64,000 nt of DNA. Source: Polynucleobacter sp. Adler-ghost. GTDB lineage: Bacteria; Pseudomonadota; Gammaproteobacteria; Burkholderiales; Burkholderiaceae. The notes beneath the pieces were generated by a model. That model did no database searches, was not told where the DNA came from, and saw nothing but the letters and a program-made list of their open reading frames with translations. The stretch spans positions 1,460,586 to 1,524,585 of the forward strand of contig NZ_CP061320.1 in NCBI RefSeq assembly GCF_018688495.1, in the 5' to 3' direction. Numbering within the stretch: position 1 is the first letter of the stretch; each line of letters opens with the position of its first letter. This document shows, one piece after another, positions 63,470 to 64,000 of this stretch. The position numbers were made by a program, and so were the translations under genes.

Positions 63470-64000
63470 ATGGCTAAGATTGCACTCAAAGTAGATGTTG
63501 ATACTCTGCGCGGGACCAAAGAAGGTGTCCCCAACCTAGGGCGGACGCTTGAACGCTTTGACCTGAAAGCCACCTTCCTATTTAGCCTCGGCCCCGACCA
63601 CACTGGCTGGGCGCTCAAGCGAGTCTTCAAGCCAGGCTTTCTAAAAAAAGTGAGTCGCACTTCCGTCGTTGAACACTACGGCATTAAGACTTTGCTATAC
63701 GGAGTCCTGCTTCCTGGTCCCGATATTGGCAAACAAGCCGCTACTGAAATGCGCGCCATAGATACAGCTGGTCATGAGACTGGCATCCATACTTGGGATC
63801 ACGTTGCTTGGCAAGATGCTGTGCGCAATCGCGACGCTCAGTGGACCAAAGCGCAGATGCAAAAAAGTTGGGATCGTTTTGTAGAAATACTTGGCCACCC
63901 ACCAGTCACTTATGGTGCGGCTGGCTGGCAAATGAATGAGGCTGCTTTTGAGCAACTCGACCAATGGGGCATTCAATACTCTTCCGATGGCAGGGCTGAG
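63470..64000 (+). CDS. arnD: ArnD deformylase, polysaccharide deacetylase family (3' end outside window)
   Basis: The first 177 residues are seen; the frame runs off the window end. The enzyme removes the formyl group from undecaprenyl-linked Ara4FN. Metal ligands are expected in LKVDVDTLRGT and HETGIHTWDHVAWQD. KEGVPNLGRTLERFDLKATFLFSLGPDH is typical for ArnD. The ATG has AAGG six bases upstream and lies 22 bases after the decarboxylase stop. ArnE and ArnF, if present, lie beyond the window. Confidence 0.92.
   Translation, partial: MAKIALKVDVDTLRGTKEGVPNLGRTLERFDLKATFLFSLGPDHTGWALKRVFKPGFLKKVSRTSVVEHYGIKTLLYGVLLPGPDIGKQAATEMRAIDTAGHETGIHTWDHVAWQDAVRNRDAQWTKAQMQKSWDRFVEILGHPPVTYGAAGWQMNEAAFEQLDQWGIQYSSDGRAE

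Noticed and set aside
1..64000. tRNA, rRNA, CRISPR, prophage, insertion sequences
   Set aside because: The spacers were read on both strands; none showed tRNA arms, repeat-spacer arrays, transposase or phage genes.

Overview
The window reads as one contiguous chromosomal segment of a free-living betaproteobacterium of the Burkholderiales, most likely Polynucleobacter or a close relative. The reasons are the moderate GC content, dense gene packing, many ATGA stop/start overlaps, and the conserved blocks iscRSUA-hscBA-fdx next to uvrB and alaA-hom-thrC-moeA-moaD-moaE. No rRNA, tRNA, CRISPR array, prophage or insertion sequence was seen. The genus is an inference from gene order and protein character; no database search was run.

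Layout. 1-3.5 kb: the 3' part of lysS with its terminator, an OsmC-type peroxidase, two small membrane proteins, ferredoxin-NADP reductase, and a small ORF whose ribosome binding site lies inside a long dyad. 3.5-9.7 kb, minus strand: a seven-gene run comC-suyA-suyB-gntR-yeiH/suyZ-soxC-soxD that reads as a complete 3-sulfolactate dissimilation pathway. The proposed route is C-S bond cleavage to pyruvate plus sulfite, sulfite oxidation, then sulfate export. A Bug-type solute receptor is divergent to it, and the shared promoter region carries a 30-bp imperfect inverted repeat. 11-16.4 kb, minus strand: a LysR-flanked operon with a second, atypical succinate dehydrogenase/fumarate reductase-like complex, a two-subunit class I fumarase-type hydratase and a TSUP exporter. 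17.5-23 kb: a second Bug receptor and a TauD-like dioxygenase, divergent from a ThDP enzyme and an FAD-linked 2-hydroxyacid dehydrogenase that appears to start with CTG. Together, 3.5-23 kb is an accessory organic-acid and sulfonate catabolic island.

23-30 kb: a Rap1a-like secreted protein, a DUF3300 lipoprotein and the full isc iron-sulfur assembly operon led by iscR with a recognisable IscR-type operator. 30-44 kb: uvrB, an aromatic/aspartate aminotransferase, intracellular PHB depolymerase, a lone soluble RsxB-like protein joined to nth, DUF1841, a DMT permease, a HIT protein, isocitrate lyase, an MFS permease and clpB, which has a close match to a heat-shock promoter. 44-51 kb: two GIY-YIG proteins (one an exonuclease fusion), a TPR protein, an Rrf2 paralogue, DUF2244, two very small Cys-containing proteins, a LON-domain protein, an MpaB-like oxygenase, AlkB and an FAD oxidoreductase. 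51-57 kb: molybdopterin synthesis and threonine/alanine synthesis. The molybdopterin genes are relevant because SoxC needs molybdenum cofactor.

57-64 kb, plus strand: an Ara4N lipid A modification cluster (arnT, arnB, arnC, formyltransferase and decarboxylase halves of ArnA as separate genes, and arnD cut by the window end). The most interesting parts are the sulfolactate operon with its mono-haem SoxCD-like pair, the unusual SDH/fumarase/TSUP operon, the TauD/ThDP/FAD module, the CTG start and the dyad that would hide the ribosome binding site of the 54-residue ORF.
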